DNA of 39,071 nt. Source: an uncultured Candidatus Altimarinota bacterium. Lineage in GTDB: Bacteria > Patescibacteriota > Gracilibacteria > BD1-5 > UBA6164. The stretch covers positions 1 to 39,071 of the forward strand of contig CAJXJP010000006.1 of NCBI GenBank assembly GCA_913055215.1. The letters run 5' to 3'. Both the position numbers and the translations under genes were made by a program. Shown here piece by piece: positions 38,129 through 39,071 of this stretch (position 1 is its first letter; every line of letters starts with the position of its first letter). Under the pieces are notes generated by a model that was given only the letters and a program-made list of their open reading frames with translations, was not told the DNA's origin and ran no database searches.

Positions 38129-39071
38129 ATGAAAATAGCAATTGTCCATGAAATGTTAGTGAAACTTGGTGGAGCGGAAAAAGTTGTAGAAAAAATGTTA
38201 GACATGTTTCCTGAAGCAGACTTATTTACTCTCATATATGATGAAGAAAAAACATGAAAAATATTTCCAAAAAAATCAATTCATAAACAAGTTTTTAAAC
38301 TTCCTAGCCAGAAAATATATAACTTCACAAAAAAACAAAGATTTTGTCTTCCTCTTATGCCCAGAAGTATAGAACAGTTAGATTTTTCAGAATACGATGT
38401 GGTTTTATGTAGTTCTAGTTGATTTGCACATGGAGCTATAACAAAACCTGAAACAAAATTTATTGTATATTATCATTCTCCAGCTCGTTATATTTGGGAC
38501 TGGACAAATGAATACAAAAAAGATATCGGATTTGATTCTGGAATCAAAGCATATTTTTTAAATAAATTATTTCTACAATTGAGAATTTGGGATGTAATTG
38601 CATCAAATAGAGTTGATATTGTGTTAGCAAATGCAGAGAATACAGCTGGAAGGATTAAAAAATATTATCGTAGAGAGAGTGAAATTCTCTATCCACCAGT
38701 TGAAGTTTCACGTTTTCAAAAAGAATGAATATCTGAAAAAAATTCTTTTTTTGAAGCTAATGATTATTATATAATAATCTCGGCATTAACTGAATTTAAG
38801 AAAATTGATATCGCTATTTCTGCATTTAATCAAATGCCTAATAAAAATTTACTTATAATTTGAGCATGAGACGCAGATGAAACTCTAAAAAAACAAGTAA
38901 ATTGAAAAAATATTGTTTTTAGTGGCCCTCAATACTGAGACCAATTAGTATCTCTCGTTCAAAATTCTCTTGGTTTAGTATTTCCAGGTGAAGAAGATTT
39001 CTGAATTGTACCAATCGAGGTAATGGCCGCATGAAAACCAGTTTTTGCTTATCATGGCGGTTGATTGTTAG
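38129..39071 (+). CDS. GT4-family glycosyltransferase (3' truncated by window)
   Basis: The first 314 residues are visible. The N-terminal GT-B half begins MKIAIVHEMLVKLGGAEKVV, the acceptor-side motif of WbaZ/WcaI-like mannosyl- or rhamnosyltransferases. CSSSGFAHGAI and VYYHSPARYIWDWT follow. The donor half has LYPPVEVSRF, NLLIIGAGDADETL, IVFSGPQYGDQL and FPGEEDFGIVPIEVMAAGKP, the E-x7-E nucleotide-sugar site of retaining GT4 enzymes. Eight or more Gly are TGA, including those in GEEDFGIVP and AAGKP. It should add a sugar to a surface polysaccharide or glycolipid. Donor and acceptor cannot be told from the sequence. Confidence 0.88.

Noticed and set aside
1-39071. tRNA, rRNA, tmRNA or other known structural RNA genes
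   Set aside because: I looked for tRNA T-arm patterns and long structured GC-rich stretches in the intergenic regions and found none that I could support by eye; a covariance-model scan would settle this.

Overview
The window is AT-rich bacterial DNA that reads sensibly only if UGA is glycine (translation table 25). Dozens of in-frame TGA codons fall on invariant glycines: the gyrase VGAVLGNYHPHGD motif, the guanylate kinase P-loop, TrmD GHYEGVD, RpoA TLGNSLRR, S13 ARIAGV, L27, S4 and PyrH. Tryptophan is TGG throughout and stops are TAA or TAG. Only Gracilibacteria (BD1-5) and Absconditabacteria (SR1) of the Patescibacteria/CPR are known for this code, so the source is very likely one of these host-dependent, streamlined lineages; the sequence does not decide which.

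Layout. 1-5118: the tail of an unknown Glu/Lys/Asn-rich protein, gyrA (minus) and a GlmU-like sugar-nucleotide enzyme (plus). 5193-10783: a dense minus-strand translation block in transcription order infA-rpmJ-rpsM-rpsK-rpsD-rpoA-rplQ-rplM-rpsI, then a hairpin and a new promoter, then rpsL-rpsG-rpmA. 10896-13871: a stand-alone cyclic-nucleotide-binding-domain protein and infB. 14017-17567 (plus): jag/khpB, a TPR-like membrane protein, trigger factor, and a small lipoprotein whose codon use looks foreign. 17583-19373 (minus): gmk-trmD-zinc-ribbon membrane protein. 19481-20524 (plus): an ICMT-type methyltransferase. 20563-29414 (minus): a cell-surface region with two paralogous Cys-rich secreted proteins, a tiny membrane peptide, a 1045-residue protein with a peptidoglycan-binding domain, and an LPQTG-anchored protein. 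29499-31340 (minus): rpmH-rnpA-yidC. 31460-35253 (minus): RNase J, then a lipoprotein and pyrH. 35526-38028 (minus): four small exported two-helix proteins of TrbC/VirB2-pilin type followed by a membrane-anchored HExxH metalloprotease. 38129-end (plus): a GT4 glycosyltransferase cut by the window edge.

How it works together. Most of the window is core information processing. The accessory part is envelope biology: sortase-type anchoring, Cys-rich surface proteins with a Ser/Gly stalk, pilin-like subunits and a surface protease. These are plausible tools for attaching to a host cell, but that role is inference. Recognisable promoters share a TTGnnn / TAnnnT pattern with a 16-bp spacer. Most genes lack a clear Shine-Dalgarno sequence, and convergent genes share symmetric terminators. 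No tRNA, rRNA, CRISPR array, transposase or phage gene was recognised.
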